Shown: positions 7,222 to 15,878 of the stretch, in pieces
Numbering within the stretch: the first letter of the stretch is position 1
Layout: every line of letters starts with the position of its first letter
From: Candidatus Nanopelagicales bacterium
GTDB lineage: Bacteria; Actinomycetota; Actinomycetes; S36-B12; GCA-2699445
Direction of reading: 5' to 3'
Length of the DNA stretch: 52,368 bases
NCBI GenBank assembly: GCA_030700225.1
Contig: JAUYJT010000023.1
Span: 1 to 52,368 of the forward strand
Translations under genes and position numbers: made by a program
Notes under the pieces: model-generated
Seen by the model: only the letters and a program-made list of their open reading frames with translations
Databases searched by the model: none
What the model was told of the DNA's origin: nothing

Positions 7222-8589
7222 GTGCCGTCGGCATTGGGAATGCACACTGGGTGTGTGAGCGTCCATCCGGTCCCGAGCCCAGCGTCTCAGAGGCCTGCTC
7301 ATGCCTGCGGCATCGCGCAGCTCTCGTTGGCGCTGGCGCTTCTGGCTGGGCTCATAAGTGGGTCAGATGCAGGAGTCGGTCTTGCAAGCGTCGCCACGGT
7401 CGCCGGGGCCGCCACGCGCGCCGGGGCCGACGCGGCCGCCACGGCCGCCCGGCGTCCGTTCCCGCAGCATGTCAAGTACGCCAAGAGCGTCCTGGTGCCA
7501 CAGGTGCCAGGCGCCACGCGCGACTCGGTGACCTTGCGGTTCTGGCGGGCGTGGAAGAGCCGGTATCTGCGCGCCAGGGGCAGCCCGGGACTCTGGGTTC
7601 AGCACAGACCCGGAACGAACGTGTCAGAGGGCACCGGATACGGCATGGTCCTCTCGGCCTATTTCGGCGACCGGCGGACTTTCGACGGCCTGTACCGCCA
7701 CTTCCGCGCCCATCCGAGCAGGTACTCCCCGGATCTGATGGCCTGGAAGCAGAAGCTCATCGACGGTCGCATGGTGGATGTGGCGGGCAGAGACTCCGCG
7801 ACGGACGGTGACCTTGACATCGCCTACGCACTGCTGCTCGCCCATCGTCAGTGGCGATCACGTGGTCCGATCGACTACCGGGCGCAGTCGTTGCTGGTTT
7901 CGCGAGCCGCTCTGGCCCACGATGTCAATCCGAGGCTGGGCAACACGACTCCTGGCGACTGGGCGGCTGGCAAAGACACTCGTCGGACGCGCACGAGCGA
8001 CTTCATGCCCGCGCATTTCGACGCCTTCGCGCGGGTGGACCCGGATTCGGCCTGGCAATGGCGCCGGGTCAAGCGGTCCACTTCCGCCATCGCTCTTGCG
8101 CAGTTCCGAAACGGCAGCCGTCGCACTGGTCTTCTGCCCGACTTCATGGCCTATTGGCGCGGTGAATGGCGGCCCGTTCGCGGCGTCTACCTGGAGTCGA
8201 AGCACGACGGCGATTTCGGCTACAACGCCTGCCGTGATCCCTGGCGTTTGTCGCTGCCCTACCTGCTGATGGGTCAGCGGCGCCTGAGGCCCCTGCTTCT
8301 GAAGCACACTGTCTGGCTTCGGACTGAGACGAACGGTGACCCCGCACAGATCCGAGCGGGCTACTACGTTCGGAACGGCCCGAACGGGCAGCCGTACAGG
8401 AACTACCCGGATCTGGCTTTCACCGCCCCTGCGGCAGTCAACGCCATGCTGGGCGGTGATGGAGGCCAACGCTGGCTGAACCGACTGTGGCGTGCGATCA
8501 CGCGGGGGCCGTCTACGTCCAACTACTACAGTGATTCGCTGCGCCTCATGGCGCTGCTGATCCTCAGCCGCAACTGGTGGCAGCCGTGA
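7222..8589 (+). CDS. secreted glycoside hydrolase family 8 enzyme (endo-beta-glucanase type)
   Basis: A hydrophobic signal segment (residues ~31-50) indicates export. The GH8 fold is shown by the SEGTGYGM block (Glu136, the expected general acid) and the family signature SATDGDLDIAYALLLAHRQW at ~192-211, whose Asp195 is a catalytic-site acid. Later W-, Y- and D-rich blocks (FGYNACRDPWRLSLPYLL, NYYSDSLRLMALLIL) also fit GH8. The family cleaves beta-1,4-glucans, chitosan, xylan or lichenan; which one cannot be told here. No carbohydrate-binding module is present. The start is uncertain: GTG 7222, ATG 7240 and GTG 7255 are all in frame and none has a good ribosome site. Confidence 0.85.
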   Translation: MPSALGMHTGCVSVHPVPSPASQRPAHACGIAQLSLALALLAGLISGSDAGVGLASVATVAGAATRAGADAAATAARRPFPQHVKYAKSVLVPQVPGATRDSVTLRFWRAWKSRYLRARGSPGLWVQHRPGTNVSEGTGYGMVLSAYFGDRRTFDGLYRHFRAHPSRYSPDLMAWKQKLIDGRMVDVAGRDSATDGDLDIAYALLLAHRQWRSRGPIDYRAQSLLVSRAALAHDVNPRLGNTTPGDWAAGKDTRRTRTSDFMPAHFDAFARVDPDSAWQWRRVKRSTSAIALAQFRNGSRRTGLLPDFMAYWRGEWRPVRGVYLESKHDGDFGYNACRDPWRLSLPYLLMGQRRLRPLLLKHTVWLRTETNGDPAQIRAGYYVRNGPNGQPYRNYPDLAFTAPAAVNAMLGGDGGQRWLNRLWRAITRGPSTSNYYSDSLRLMALLILSRNWWQP

Positions 8590-8642
8590 CCGGTATCCTC
8601 GGTCCTGGTATCTGACGGTTGGATGACCGACCGGTCATGCAT

Positions 8643-8717
8643 GGGCCTCTAGCTCAATGGCAGAGCTGCGGACTTTTAATCCGTAGGTTGCGGGTTCGAG
8701 TCCCGCGGGGCCCACCA
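8643..8717 (+). tRNA. tRNA-Lys (anticodon TTT)
   Basis: A complete cloverleaf is visible. The 7-bp acceptor stem GGGCCTC pairs with GGGGCCC. There is a D-arm GCTC/GAGC, an anticodon stem GCGGA/TCCGT around loop CTTTTAA with anticodon TTT, a T-arm CGGG-TTCGAGT-CCCG and an encoded 3' CCA. Confidence 0.95.
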
Positions 8718-8741
8718 TCTGCCCACCGAGCTGGCTGCGTA

Positions 8742-8825
8742 GTGATGTTGTAGCGCTTCCGGCCACTTCAGATACGCGAAGCGGCCACATTTGGCCAAAT
8801 TCGCGACAAGATCACTGAGCGGGCC
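8742..8825 (+). repeat. 84-bp direct repeat, left copy (DR1)
   Basis: Nearly identical to 9661-9745: both begin GTGAT..TGTAGCGCTTCC, share GGCCACTTCAGATACGC and the palindrome ATTTGGCCAAAT, and end GACAAGATCA...GGGCC. The pair brackets only the gene at 8869-9552. The function is unknown. It lies 25 bp behind the tRNA-Lys. Confidence 0.85.
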
Positions 8826-8868
8826 GACTGGCCCCCGTATAGGCCGGTCGGGAGTGGCGATGTTCGTC

Positions 8869-9552
8869 CTAGCGGCGCGTCAGGAGGATCTCCAGGTCAT
8901 CCAGGGGGTCCTCGATCTTCTTGAATGACTTCGCGAGCTTCCCGTCCAGGTCCGAGGGGTAGGGGTGGGAGACCAGGTATGCCCTTACTAGTTCAGCCTG
9001 CCGACTCACCCGGGCGTCAAGCTCGGTCACTCTGGCCCGCACGTCACCGAGGACTTCATCCCTGACGGCCTTCCAGATCTTGCGGGCTTCTCGCTTGTCG
9101 CCTTGCTTCCACTGGGTCATTCCCTTGTGGAGCCCGCGCGATATCCGTGGGTAGATGCGCTTGTCGATCTTCCACGCGGTGATCGAGGACTTCTGGACTG
9201 CTTCCCATAGGGCTTGACGCTCTGGAGGAAGGAAGTACGCCTGCAGCTCAAGGTCGCTGACGGTGTGGTAGGTCTGCTCGGCGCCATAGTCTGTTGCCCA
9301 CCGGATCCTGCGCATGCACCTCTTGACGAGGCGGGGGGTGATCCTGGGGTATCGGGCCTTGCGCGAGCCAAAGACCGAGTGGCTGTTTGACCCAACATCC
9401 TGAGCGGCTGCGAGCGAGCCGACCAGTGGGGCCGGGTGTTCAGCCTGGGCGGTTGAGCCAACACCCGTAGCATTTGCGCTGACCAGCGCAAGGGACGCGG
9501 CTGCCGCTCCCACCGTACGTCTCCATGACACCTTGACCACCTCGTCACTCAC
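8869..9552 (-). CDS. secreted protein of unknown function, flanked by direct repeats
   Basis: This 227-residue product has a typical signal peptide (basic WRR, then hydrophobic VGAAAASLALVSA, cleavage near AQA at ~33). The mature part is strongly basic and helical, rich in Arg, Lys and Trp (KARYPRITPRLVKRCMRRIRWA, QWKQGDKREARKIWKAV), and ends in a predicted amphipathic or coiled helix (DLDGKLAKSFKKIEDPLDDLEILL). No family was recognised. The GTG start is chosen because AGGTGG lies 6 nt upstream and the signal peptide begins there; the reading frame stays open 178 codons further upstream without a plausible product. The gene is alone between the two 84-bp repeats, which suggests it arrived as a unit. 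Confidence 0.6.
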   Translation of the reverse strand: MSDEVVKVSWRRTVGAAAASLALVSANATGVGSTAQAEHPAPLVGSLAAAQDVGSNSHSVFGSRKARYPRITPRLVKRCMRRIRWATDYGAEQTYHTVSDLELQAYFLPPERQALWEAVQKSSITAWKIDKRIYPRISRGLHKGMTQWKQGDKREARKIWKAVRDEVLGDVRARVTELDARVSRQAELVRAYLVSHPYPSDLDGKLAKSFKKIEDPLDDLEILLTRR

Positions 9553-9660
9553 CAAACGCCACCTGGCACGCGAAACAAGGGCACAGTCCCAAATTACTGC
9601 CTGCTGGGCCGCGAAGCCTGACGGATCAGAACGGGTTAGCGCGACGGAGTCGGCCGTGTC

Positions 9661-9745
9661 GTGATCCTGTAGCGCTTCCGGCCACTTCAGATACGCAAAG
9701 CGGCCACATTTGGCCAAATTCGCGACAAGATCATCAGGCCGGGCC
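9661..9745 (+). repeat. 84-bp direct repeat, right copy (DR2)
   Basis: Second copy of the repeat at 8742-8825, same orientation, with a handful of substitutions (for example ATACGCA for ATACGCG). It is followed after ~25 bp by the palindromic element E1. Confidence 0.85.
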
Positions 9746-9770
9746 AATCGGCGCCGCTCCTGGCCATTCG

Positions 9771-9885
9771 GCGGAAACGGCCGCTTCGCACAGACGCGAC
9801 CGTTACGCGAAGAAACACCCGTTGTAACGGGCGCGTCTGTACCCAAACATGCGCGTTTGTCGGGAACGGCCGTTCCTTGCGGCGG
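9771..9885 (-). repeat. dispersed palindromic element E, copy 1 (inverted orientation)
   Basis: About 115 bp bounded by GGAAACGGCCG and GGGAACGGCCGTTCC, with GCGTTTGTCG and CAGACGCG blocks inside. Its reverse complement aligns along its length with 23688-23802 and 44910-45020. The ends are complementary, so it can fold into a long hairpin. It ends 55 bp upstream of the TAGCCT hexamer of the hydrolase gene. Confidence 0.8.
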
Positions 9886-9939
9886 GTGGCGCACGCCGGG
9901 CGGCGGGCAGAGGTGGCTCGGGGACCCCAAATGTGTGCG

Positions 9940-9945
9940 TAGCCT
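9940..9945 (+). promoter_or_regulatory. -10 hexamer TAGCCT, leaderless promoter
   Basis: TAGCCT is followed by 7 nt and the ATG of the alpha/beta hydrolase gene, with no ribosome site between. Confidence 0.6.
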
Positions 9946-9952
9946 TGATGGC

Positions 9953-10903
9953 ATGCCCCTCGCCATGGACCTGGCCGGAACCACCGTCGCTCTGGCCGCC
10001 GAACCGGGCCCACGGTATGTCTCCCTGCACGATCGAGACATCGCTTTCAGGTACTGGCCGGGCAATGGGCCAACCGTTCTGCTCATCCACGGCTTGGGCT
10101 CATCGGGAGACGAGTGGGATCTGGTAATTCCGCATCTTCGGGCCGCTGGGCATGGCGTCGTGGCGATAGATCTGCCGGGTCACGGCAACTCCGCCAGGGG
10201 ACGCGAAGACTACAGCCTGGGCGCCACCGCGAGCATCGTGCGGGACCTAATGGACCACTTGGGGATCGATCGGGCGATTCTGGCTGGGCATTCTCTGGGC
10301 GGCGGGATCGCCCTGCAATTCACTTACCAGTTCCGGGAGCGTATTTGTGGGCTCGTTCTCGTGTCGAGCGGCGGGCTGGGCGGCGAAGCAACTGGATGGC
10401 TGCGGGCCGCGACCTTGCCGGGTTCAGGGCTTGTGCTGGCCGCGATCGGCAGCCGGGCCACAGTTCGCTCAGGCGATTGGCTTGGGCGGCGGCTGCGGAG
10501 ACGCGGTATCGCACCCCGGGTGCTCGACCCCGACTCGTTAGCCAAGCTCGCCTCTTTCGGTCATCGCCCCACCCGGATGGCGTTCCTAGCGACCCTGCGC
10601 AGCGTGGTCGATCGATCCGGGCAGAGCGTCTCGGCGCTCGGCAAGCTGACCGTTGTCGGCGACCTGCCTGTGCTGCTCGTGTGGGGCGCCGACGATCCGA
10701 CCATCCCGATGAGCCACGCTCAGAACGCCATCGCGCGCTTGCCCCACGCGAAGCTCGTCGTGTTCGATTCAGTTCGCCACGAACCGCATCGGGATCGCCC
10801 CGCTGACCTCGCGGCTCTGGTGGTGAACCACTTCCGTGGGTGGGGCTTGGACGCGGCCTTGTCGACGAGTATCGATGGAATGCGGTACGACGGGTTACTG
10901 TGA
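9953..10903 (+). CDS. alpha/beta-fold hydrolase
   Basis: This 316-residue protein has the classic fold: strand and oxyanion block TVLLIHGLGSSGDEW, nucleophile elbow AGHSLGGG with Ser114, acid in WGADDPTIP (Asp247 or 248) and His276 in SVRHEPHRDRP. The cap domain (residues ~145-215) is short and Arg-rich. No secretion signal is present, so it is likely cytoplasmic. The family includes esterases, C-C hydrolases and haloperoxidase-like enzymes; the substrate cannot be assigned. The ATG at 9953 is chosen because the TAGCCT hexamer lies 7 nt upstream; the longer open frame upstream runs through repeat element E1 and is not coding. Confidence 0.82.
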   Translation: MPLAMDLAGTTVALAAEPGPRYVSLHDRDIAFRYWPGNGPTVLLIHGLGSSGDEWDLVIPHLRAAGHGVVAIDLPGHGNSARGREDYSLGATASIVRDLMDHLGIDRAILAGHSLGGGIALQFTYQFRERICGLVLVSSGGLGGEATGWLRAATLPGSGLVLAAIGSRATVRSGDWLGRRLRRRGIAPRVLDPDSLAKLASFGHRPTRMAFLATLRSVVDRSGQSVSALGKLTVVGDLPVLLVWGADDPTIPMSHAQNAIARLPHAKLVVFDSVRHEPHRDRPADLAALVVNHFRGWGLDAALSTSIDGMRYDGLL

Positions 10904-10970
10904 GGAGCTGAAGGGCAGGCGTGGCCGCTGGCGAATGACGGTCAGCGGATGAGATTCGGGGAGCGATCGA

Positions 10971-12164
10971 GTGATGCGACAGTCCAAGATTCTGACATTG
11001 ACCGGCGGCTTGGCGGCGATGTCGCTGGTCGTAGCGGCGTGTGTCCAAGCTCCAGCTTCTCCCGCGGCCAGCTCGGCTGCGGTGGTCCCCGAGGCGAGCC
11101 CGACCGTCACTGACCCGCCGACGGTCTCTACCCAGGAATTCGCCCCTACCGCGGCGAGCACGGAGCCGATCCGGTTCTCGGTTGCAGCCACCGGGGACTT
11201 CCTGATCCACGGCCCGGTGTACGCCAGGGCGCTGCGCAACGGCGGCGGCCGCACCTACAACTTCCGCCCGATGTTCCGGTACATCCGGTCATACATCCGC
11301 CGTGCTGACTTGGCGATCTGCCATTTCGAAACCCCGATGGCTCCCGGCGCGCCAGCTGGGTACCCGGTATTCAACACACCGAAGAAGCTAGCCAAGGACG
11401 CTCGGGCTATCGGCTGGGACATGTGCGACACCGCTTCGAATCACACGGTCGACAAGGGACAAAGAGGCGTCAACTCGACCCTCAAGGCCATCCGGTCCGC
11501 CGGTATCGTGTCGCATGGTTCCGCGAGGAAGAGCAGTCGCTACGACATACCCATGGTGGAGGTGCAGGGCGTCAAGGTCGCTCTGCTGTCCTACACCGAG
11601 TCGACCAACGGCATCCCCCTGCCGCACTCTTGGAGCGTCAATCTGCTGGACACGACAAGGATCAAGTCCGACGCGGCAAGGGCCAAGGCCGCTGGAGCGA
11701 AGGTCGTCATAGTCAACATGCACGCGGGCACGGAGTACCAGCACGCGCCCTCCGCCCGCCAGCGCCAGGTGGCGCGCATCCTGACGGCTTCCCCCGACAT
11801 CGACGCGATCATCGGTCAGCACGTGCACGTCGTCCAGCCCATCAAGTGGAAGCACGGCAAGCCAATCGTCTACGGCGAGGGCAACCTGATCTCGAACCAG
11901 ACTGGGGCATGCTGCCCAGCAGCGTCGATGGACGGGATCCTGGCCCAGCTCTACTTCGTCGTCGATGGGGATGACGTCAGCGTCGAGCGCGTTAAGTACG
12001 TGCCCGTCACCGTCCGGAGACCGGACTACGCCGTGATCCCGATTGGCAAGGGACTGCGGAAGGGCTTGATGAACTCCTCAACGCTGAGGGCGTCGTACGG
12101 CCGCACGGTCTCGGTCATCGGCAAGACCGCTCGCGTCCGGCCGCAGCCGGCCAAGGCTGGATAG
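10971..12164 (+). CDS. CapA-family lipoprotein (poly-gamma-glutamate capsule-type, metallophosphatase-like fold)
   Basis: The signal peptide with lipobox VAAC (Cys24) predicts a surface lipoprotein, followed by an Ala/Pro/Ser/Thr-rich linker to ~residue 60. The PGA_cap domain follows: AATGDFLIHGP, ICHFETPMA, DTASNHTVDKG, NMHAGTEY and GQHVHVVQP, which are the Asp/His/Asn metal-site motifs of this calcineurin-like family, plus the YGEGNLI strand. CapA proteins take part in poly-gamma-glutamate synthesis or anchoring, but no capB/capC is nearby, so the role here is open. The GTG start has GGGGAG 7 nt upstream; an ATG follows directly. Confidence 0.85.
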   Translation: MMRQSKILTLTGGLAAMSLVVAACVQAPASPAASSAAVVPEASPTVTDPPTVSTQEFAPTAASTEPIRFSVAATGDFLIHGPVYARALRNGGGRTYNFRPMFRYIRSYIRRADLAICHFETPMAPGAPAGYPVFNTPKKLAKDARAIGWDMCDTASNHTVDKGQRGVNSTLKAIRSAGIVSHGSARKSSRYDIPMVEVQGVKVALLSYTESTNGIPLPHSWSVNLLDTTRIKSDAARAKAAGAKVVIVNMHAGTEYQHAPSARQRQVARILTASPDIDAIIGQHVHVVQPIKWKHGKPIVYGEGNLISNQTGACCPAASMDGILAQLYFVVDGDDVSVERVKYVPVTVRRPDYAVIPIGKGLRKGLMNSSTLRASYGRTVSVIGKTARVRPQPAKAG

Positions 12165-12313
12165 CATCGCCCGGGCGGTCAGCTTCGAGAATCGCGCGTG
12201 GGCCTGTGGCGCATGTCACGCGGAGTCGCGGTGTACGCGGCGGCTGAGCGGGCACTCCATCGATCACGTGCTCCGAATCTGTGATGTCACGTTTCCAAAT
12301 CAGTGAGGGACAG

Positions 12314-12958
12314 ATGAAGTTTTCACGATTGGCGATCGCTGCCGCGATTAGCGGCGGGATCGTACTGTCGGCTCAGGCCGTGCCGGCCTCCGCGACGGAT
12401 TCCGCGACGGATCGCGGTGTCGCAGCCTACCCAGGGGCAGCGCCGTGGCACTGGCATTCCTCGGGCGGTCTGACGCCAGGGGGCGGCTGGGGCGCCTTCG
12501 CGCCCTGGAGCGCGAGCTTCAAGACCGCAGCGCTGCCGGAAGACAGGCGGGCACCCCTGAAGCGCTTCCGCGTCGGTCCGCTCTATGGTGCCGTTGGCGG
12601 CCCTCACACCGGCGGTGTTCACAGTGGACTGGACATAGGCGCCCGGCAGGGGACCCCGATCTACGCCATCTCTGACGGCAAGGTTGTCGTATCCGATTGG
12701 CAGGGCGCTGCGGGCCAGGCGGTCACCATCCGTACTTCCGACCGGAAGCTCATCTTGTACGCGCACATGAGCAAGCTGATAGCCAAGCGTGGCCAGAAGG
12801 TCCAGGCCGGCGACCTGATCGGACGGGTCGGATCGACCGGCAACTCCACAGGCCCTCACCTGCATCTTGGCGTGACTCGTCCGAACGGGTCAATGATGGA
12901 TCCGCTGAAGTGGTTGGACTTGACGTCCCGCGAACTCAGGCAAATCGGCCGCGGATAG
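12314..12958 (+). CDS. secreted M23-family peptidase
   Basis: The signal peptide (MKFSRLAIAAAISGG..., cleavage near ASA at ~32) directs export. The LytM/M23 domain spans ~95-190, with zinc ligands His103 and Asp107 (HSGLD) and His184 in PHLHLGV; His182 is the catalytic partner. The family cuts peptide cross-links in peptidoglycan. There is no binding domain or coiled coil in front, only a Trp/Gly-rich 60-residue stretch. ATG 12314 has GAGGG 4 nt upstream, which is preferred over a start 11 codons earlier. It runs convergent with the next gene, with 11 bp between the stops. Confidence 0.88.
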   Translation: MKFSRLAIAAAISGGIVLSAQAVPASATDSATDRGVAAYPGAAPWHWHSSGGLTPGGGWGAFAPWSASFKTAALPEDRRAPLKRFRVGPLYGAVGGPHTGGVHSGLDIGARQGTPIYAISDGKVVVSDWQGAAGQAVTIRTSDRKLILYAHMSKLIAKRGQKVQAGDLIGRVGSTGNSTGPHLHLGVTRPNGSMMDPLKWLDLTSRELRQIGRG

Positions 12959-12969
12959 ACGCTGCCCGG

Positions 12970-13542
12970 TCAGCCGAAGTAGTCCAAGTAGGCGGATTCG
13001 CTGTCTGACTTAGAGCTCGACTGACACCAGTGGGAGATGTCTTCGCTGGCGATGGCCTGCCCGCCGGGGCCGCGTGCCTTGACCGTCAGCGTGACGTTGA
13101 TGTTGGCCGGAATGGCTGTCAGGAAGAGCGTCCACTCATCTCCGATCTTCGTGAGTATCCGCCGAGCGGACAGCTCACTGCCATGGGCTCGCCATGACAC
13201 CGTGGCTCGCTCCACTGTGCCTTTGACAACGATCACTCGGATGTCGCCGCTAAACAGATTCGGGCACTTCCGGGTGGTTACCTCGTTCCAGACGAGCTCG
13301 AGCTTGGGCGGCTTGGGCTTCTTGGCGCGCCCCCCATCCGTAGCCGGTTCCTGGTCCGGCGCGGCATTGGCCGCAGCGGATTCGGTTGTCGCGAGTGAAT
13401 CGTCGCCGCCAGCGGGGCGCTGGACCGTCGCCCAGAAACCGGCAACGGCCAGAGTGCACGCGGCGATCACTATCGCTATGACATTTCGCCTGGATGGCTT
13501 GCTGGGCTGCTGCTCGCCCTCGTCGCTTGTTGAGCTTGGCAC
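12970..13542 (-). CDS. single-pass membrane protein, extracellular beta-rich domain, unknown function
   Basis: This 190-residue protein has a polar N-terminus, a transmembrane helix at ~20-40 (VIAIVIAACTLAVAGFWATV) and a disordered Ala/Lys/Pro linker to ~85. A beta-rich outer domain with two Cys (TRKCPNLF and HWCQS) may form a disulfide. Strand patterns such as IRVIVVKGTVERATVSW and NVTLTVKARGPGGQ suggest an immunoglobulin-like sandwich. No family was recognised. It starts with GTG, with a TATGGT hexamer exactly 6 nt upstream, so translation is probably leaderless. Confidence 0.6.
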   Translation of the reverse strand: MPSSTSDEGEQQPSKPSRRNVIAIVIAACTLAVAGFWATVQRPAGGDDSLATTESAAANAAPDQEPATDGGRAKKPKPPKLELVWNEVTTRKCPNLFSGDIRVIVVKGTVERATVSWRAHGSELSARRILTKIGDEWTLFLTAIPANINVTLTVKARGPGGQAIASEDISHWCQSSSKSDSESAYLDYFG

Positions 13543-13548
13543 GTGGCA

Positions 13549-13554
13549 ACCATA
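13549..13554 (-). promoter_or_regulatory. -10 hexamer TATGGT, leaderless promoter
   Basis: On the minus strand TATGGT is followed by 6 nt (TGCCAC) and the GTG start at 13542. Confidence 0.5.
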
Positions 13555-13671
13555 CGACGCGTCCGCCGCCCGAATTGGCCGTTTCGTGCTACCGGGTCAA
13601 GGCGAGGCGGTTCCCGATCGCCGAGCCACGCCGCTGGAGATGAACTCAGCGGCCCGGCGTTGAAGGAATGC

Positions 13672-15720
13672 CTAGTCGAATGGCGGGCTGATCAGCTCAG
13701 GCTGACCAGCGTTCTGGTGAAGGACCACACGGTAGTGGCGCCCCCCACGGTGCTCTGGGTTGTACCACCGCAGCATGTACCGGTGTCCGTCTGAGTTGGC
13801 CCGGCCATCGTGTCGGATTTCCAGATGCCAACCGGAGTCACTGGCCGGGGTGCCGTCACCGCACGCAGCCGTCCTCCAAGGCTCGTCGTCGCCATCACGG
13901 CTCTGGATCGTTACCAGGGGCTCGTGCCAATGCAGGTCTCCTGGGGACACGTCCCGCCATCTGGTCTCCCAGTAGGCCGACTGTCGCGTCGTCGGCATGT
14001 GGAACGTCGGTGGGTTCAGGAATTTCCGCTCGACCTTGACGCCATCAGGACGGGCTAAGTAGCGGTGTGCCTTCAAGGAGAACGACGCCTCGGACATGCT
14101 CTCGGGCGGGTGGTTACCGCCTTCCGAAGACAGGCCAGCCGCGACTTCCGAGGCGTGCTGTGCCAGGAAGCCGACGGTATTCGGACCGTAGATGGTGTGC
14201 CCGCCCTCGTAGAACTGCCGCTCGTACTCCTCGGGGGTTGTGCAGTAGCCGACATACCCGTTCGCTACGGAGGAAACAATCACGCGCTGGCCGTGCTCGG
14301 CGTTCGGGAGGGCCTTCTCGACGGTCTGCGCGATTCGCCTTCCGGCTGCGCAAGTGATCTCGAAGGGCATACCGACGAGCGTCGTACCGTCGATGCGCAG
14401 GACATGAACGGAAAGAATCCGGGGGAAGGACGCTCCCGGAGCGATCAAAGGCTGCAGGGCGCGCGAGGCGAGGATCCACTTCGAGCCATGCGGATCGCTC
14501 TCGCGGTGAGGCTTGGGCGACCCTGCCCTGAACGGGGGGATGCGGTGGATCAGTGGCGTAGTGTTCTCGTCCGCGCCGGCCACCAGGGCGGCGCCAGCCG
14601 CTGGCGCTGGCAGTGTCACGCCCCCGATTGATGGGTTGGTGTCCAGGTCGATCTCGCGCAACCCGATCGCCAAGCCGATGTCGGTAGACGCCGCAGTTTC
14701 CAGACTCTGCCAAAGCTCGGCCGCCTTGGCGCCGATCTCGCGGCCGACACGCTCGGCCTCGTCGTAAACGGCCAGCTTCGGTCTCACCGCGGGGGCGATG
14801 TCCCCGTGCGTGCACTGCATGGCCCCGACGATCGGTCGAGTCTTGGTCTGGCTCTCGGCTCGGTTCGCCAGTTCGCCACACACGTAGGCCCACACGTCCG
14901 CGTTGTAATCGGACTCATGCTCTGAAACGCCTGTGCCGTGGATAGAGAAGATGACGAAGGCCCCCAACGGCTTCGCCTTCTTCCTTCTGGGACGCTTCCC
15001 GGCGCCTGACTTGGCCGTGGGTGGTTCGGGAGCGGCATCGACGCGGATGACGTGCAGGTCTGGGTTGATCGCCTGGAACCTGCGCTGGTCCGCTGAGTCG
15101 CTGACGGTCGACTCACCGGCTCGGATGTGGGCCTTCAGCGAGCGGTTGCGCGTGCTCCCCCAGACTTGGGTGGTGCCAATCGCGACGGTGGCCGGGCGCC
15201 GGTTCTGGTACGCCTCGATGACTGCTGAAGTGATTTGCTCCACAAGGAACTGGGTCCACGCTGGATCGAATCCGGGATGGTTCGCGGCGAAGCGGTTGTA
15301 GAAGTCAGAGCCGAAGTACTGGCCCGGACCTGCGTGGGTATGCGTGGCACCCATGAATATGCCGTCCGCGGGAATGTCCGTGACCTCGGCGACGCCCCTG
15401 GCTACCAGATGCTGCACTACCCGCGATCCGCTCAGCAGGTCGGCGAAGATGATCGCGACCGATGATGTGCCCTCGCGAAGGTGCAGAACCCTGGCGCGTA
15501 GACGGGTCCGGAAGCCGGAGCCGTCGTGGGCGAGTGATGAGTAGCCAGCCTTGGGCATTCCGGGTGGAGGAGTGATGTCGACTTCAGCCACACCCGCCAA
15601 TGTCTCGGCGATCTTCGGAAGCGAGCCGCTCGTCGGAATGTCGATCGTGAAGCGCGCCTCCCCCCTGTCGGCAGCGACGAACGGTAACAGTGGGCTGTGA
15701 TTCCGGATGTCCCATGTCAT
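13672..15720 (-). CDS. neutral/alkaline ceramidase
   Basis: This 682-residue protein has the N-terminal ceramidase domain (VAEVDITPPPGMPKAGY, then FMGATHTHAGPGQY with zinc-binding His residues, IHGTG, and GAMQCTHGDIAPAV) and a C-terminal beta-sandwich domain (from ~540, YWETRWRDVSPGDLHWHEP). The enzyme hydrolyses the amide of ceramide; sphingolipids are absent from most actinobacteria, so the likely substrate is environmental or host lipid. Most bacterial homologs are secreted, but no signal peptide is visible here. The start at 15720 sits 6 nt behind a TAGCTT hexamer, which argues against a missed upstream signal sequence. Confidence 0.85.
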   Translation of the reverse strand: MTWDIRNHSPLLPFVAADRGEARFTIDIPTSGSLPKIAETLAGVAEVDITPPPGMPKAGYSSLAHDGSGFRTRLRARVLHLREGTSSVAIIFADLLSGSRVVQHLVARGVAEVTDIPADGIFMGATHTHAGPGQYFGSDFYNRFAANHPGFDPAWTQFLVEQITSAVIEAYQNRRPATVAIGTTQVWGSTRNRSLKAHIRAGESTVSDSADQRRFQAINPDLHVIRVDAAPEPPTAKSGAGKRPRRKKAKPLGAFVIFSIHGTGVSEHESDYNADVWAYVCGELANRAESQTKTRPIVGAMQCTHGDIAPAVRPKLAVYDEAERVGREIGAKAAELWQSLETAASTDIGLAIGLREIDLDTNPSIGGVTLPAPAAGAALVAGADENTTPLIHRIPPFRAGSPKPHRESDPHGSKWILASRALQPLIAPGASFPRILSVHVLRIDGTTLVGMPFEITCAAGRRIAQTVEKALPNAEHGQRVIVSSVANGYVGYCTTPEEYERQFYEGGHTIYGPNTVGFLAQHASEVAAGLSSEGGNHPPESMSEASFSLKAHRYLARPDGVKVERKFLNPPTFHMPTTRQSAYWETRWRDVSPGDLHWHEPLVTIQSRDGDDEPWRTAACGDGTPASDSGWHLEIRHDGRANSDGHRYMLRWYNPEHRGGRHYRVVLHQNAGQPELISPPFD

Positions 15721-15726
15721 ATGTGG

Positions 15727-15732
15727 AAGCTA
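15727..15732 (-). promoter_or_regulatory. -10 hexamer TAGCTT, leaderless promoter of ceramidase
   Basis: Minus-strand TAGCTT, 6-nt spacer CCACAT, then ATG at 15720. No ribosome site is present. Confidence 0.55.
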
Positions 15733-15878
15733 CGCGTCGCCGGGTTTCGTTGCACAACCGGACGTGGCCAGCGTTCGCCACGGGCGCTGGACACGTGATT
15801 CAGTTGGCGCGTAATACCTGGGGCACTGCCGCGCGTTGCGTGACAATGGCCTTGGAGAATCGAGAGAGGAAGTCGAGC

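Noticed and set aside
9553-10086. N-terminal extension of the 8869-9552 gene to a 405-residue protein
   Set aside because: The extension runs antisense through repeats DR2 and E1 and the hydrolase gene; a signal peptide with AGGTGG upstream begins at 9552.
10320-11210. 296-codon minus-strand open frame over the hydrolase/CapA junction
   Set aside because: Antisense to two recognised genes, low-complexity Arg/Ser/Pro product, no ribosome site.
12165-12313. Possible c-di-AMP (ydaO) riboswitch before the M23 peptidase
   Set aside because: Such riboswitches precede wall-hydrolase genes in actinobacteria, but the 149-bp region shows none of the conserved core and is short.
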